From NCBI GenBank assembly GCA_937896705.1, contig CALBOC010000410.1, forward strand, positions 1 through 6,037: a stretch of DNA of 6,037 nt, read 5' to 3'. This stretch comes from an uncultured Micrococcaceae bacterium. GTDB lineage: Bacteria > Actinomycetota > Actinomycetes > Actinomycetales > Micrococcaceae. The notes under the pieces are model-generated. The model worked only from the letters and a program-made list of their open reading frames with translations. It did not search any database and was not told where the DNA came from. Position 1 is the first letter of the stretch. Each line of letters opens with the position of its first letter. Made by a program: the position numbers and the translations under genes. Below are positions 5,774-6,037 of this stretch, piece after piece.

Positions 5774-6037
5774 TTATTCACTTCCGGGACGCTCTGAGAC
5801 GAACCCATCCCAAATCTGCTGTGCCTGTTCCTGCGTCAGCCGCTGCACTTCGGCCCGCGGCATTTTCACAACATGAACCAGAGTCTGGACTAACCACTCC
5901 GGGACTGCGGGCTCCGTGCTTGGCTCCTGGGCCGCTTCCATGTCGTATGCGACTTTACCTAACGCGTCAATGGCCTCTGCTAACGGAACCGTCACTGGGT
6001 CCCGGCGCATTTCAGCAACTCGTTGCTGCACCTCGTC
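5774..6037 (-). CDS. hypothetical protein, 5' end beyond the window
   Basis: An open frame of 87 codons plus stop (TAA at 5776-5774) runs to the right edge. The first possible start is GTG at 6031, with only two codons before the edge and no properly spaced SD, so the gene probably continues outside. The visible part is hydrophilic and probably helical, for example MRRDPVTVPLAEAIDALGKVAYDMEAAQEP, with a Pro/Glu-rich hinge near the middle and an acidic end. I do not recognise the family; it could be the C-terminal part of a small regulator or antitoxin-like protein, but nothing in the visible sequence proves that. It is convergent with the oxygenase-like gene, with only 9 bases between stop codons. 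Confidence 0.6.
   Translation of the reverse strand, partial: DEVQQRVAEMRRDPVTVPLAEAIDALGKVAYDMEAAQEPSTEPAVPEWLVQTLVHVVKMPRAEVQRLTQEQAQQIWDGFVSERPGSE

Noticed and set aside
5774..6037. Toxin-antitoxin identity for the partial gene at the right edge
   Set aside because: No ribbon-helix-helix or other antitoxin motif is clear and no partner is visible; left as hypothetical.

Overview
The window looks like ordinary chromosomal DNA from an actinomycete (Actinomycetota), most likely a moderately high-GC, salt-tolerant member of the Micrococcales. Three things point that way: the codon usage, two genes whose putative -10 boxes sit directly in front of the start codon (leaderless style), and relatives of the encoded families that I recall from Micrococcaceae-like genomes. 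The secreted phosphatase is extremely acidic, which suggests a saline habitat. The species-level placement is inference. I see no rRNA, tRNA, CRISPR array, insertion sequence, integrase or phage gene.

Left part, minus strand (1-2774). A cytoplasmic NodB-type deacetylase of the Helicobacter PgdA-like branch (1-885) lies downstream of a secreted PhoA-family alkaline phosphatase (1173-2774). The phosphatase carries a Bacillus-type active site and a long Gly/Asn/Gln-rich tail. A 287-base spacer between them holds a strong 13-bp-stem terminator and a separate putative promoter for the deacetylase, so the two genes are probably transcribed separately.

Divergent control region (2775-2980). About 206 bases separate the phosphatase start from a plus-strand L-aspartate dehydrogenase gene (nadX). 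The region holds a TTGAGA-N17-TAGAGG promoter facing the phosphatase, PHO-box-like 11-mers on its -35, a perfect 17-bp palindrome beside the nadX promoter, and a second partial copy of that palindrome 30 bp away. This is the most information-dense non-coding stretch of the window.

Right part, plus strand (2981-5764). nadX (2981-3760) is followed 50 bases later by a ten-helix membrane protein resembling DUF998 proteins (3811-4995). That gene overlaps by 14 bases an MpaB/rubber-oxygenase-like (DUF2236) protein gene (4982-5764). The overlap implies translational coupling of the last two. nadX and the membrane gene both show a TAGA(G/A)T box exactly 7 bases before their ATG. A minus-strand ORF that runs off the window edge (5774-6037) converges on the oxygenase gene with a 9-base gap.

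The genes do not form one obvious pathway: phosphate scavenging outside the cell, aspartate/NAD metabolism, a deacetylase of unknown substrate, and an uncharacterised membrane-protein/oxygenase pair. I found no convincing new multi-gene system. The points most worth checking are the divergent regulatory region, the twin leaderless starts and the coupled DUF998-like/MpaB-like pair.
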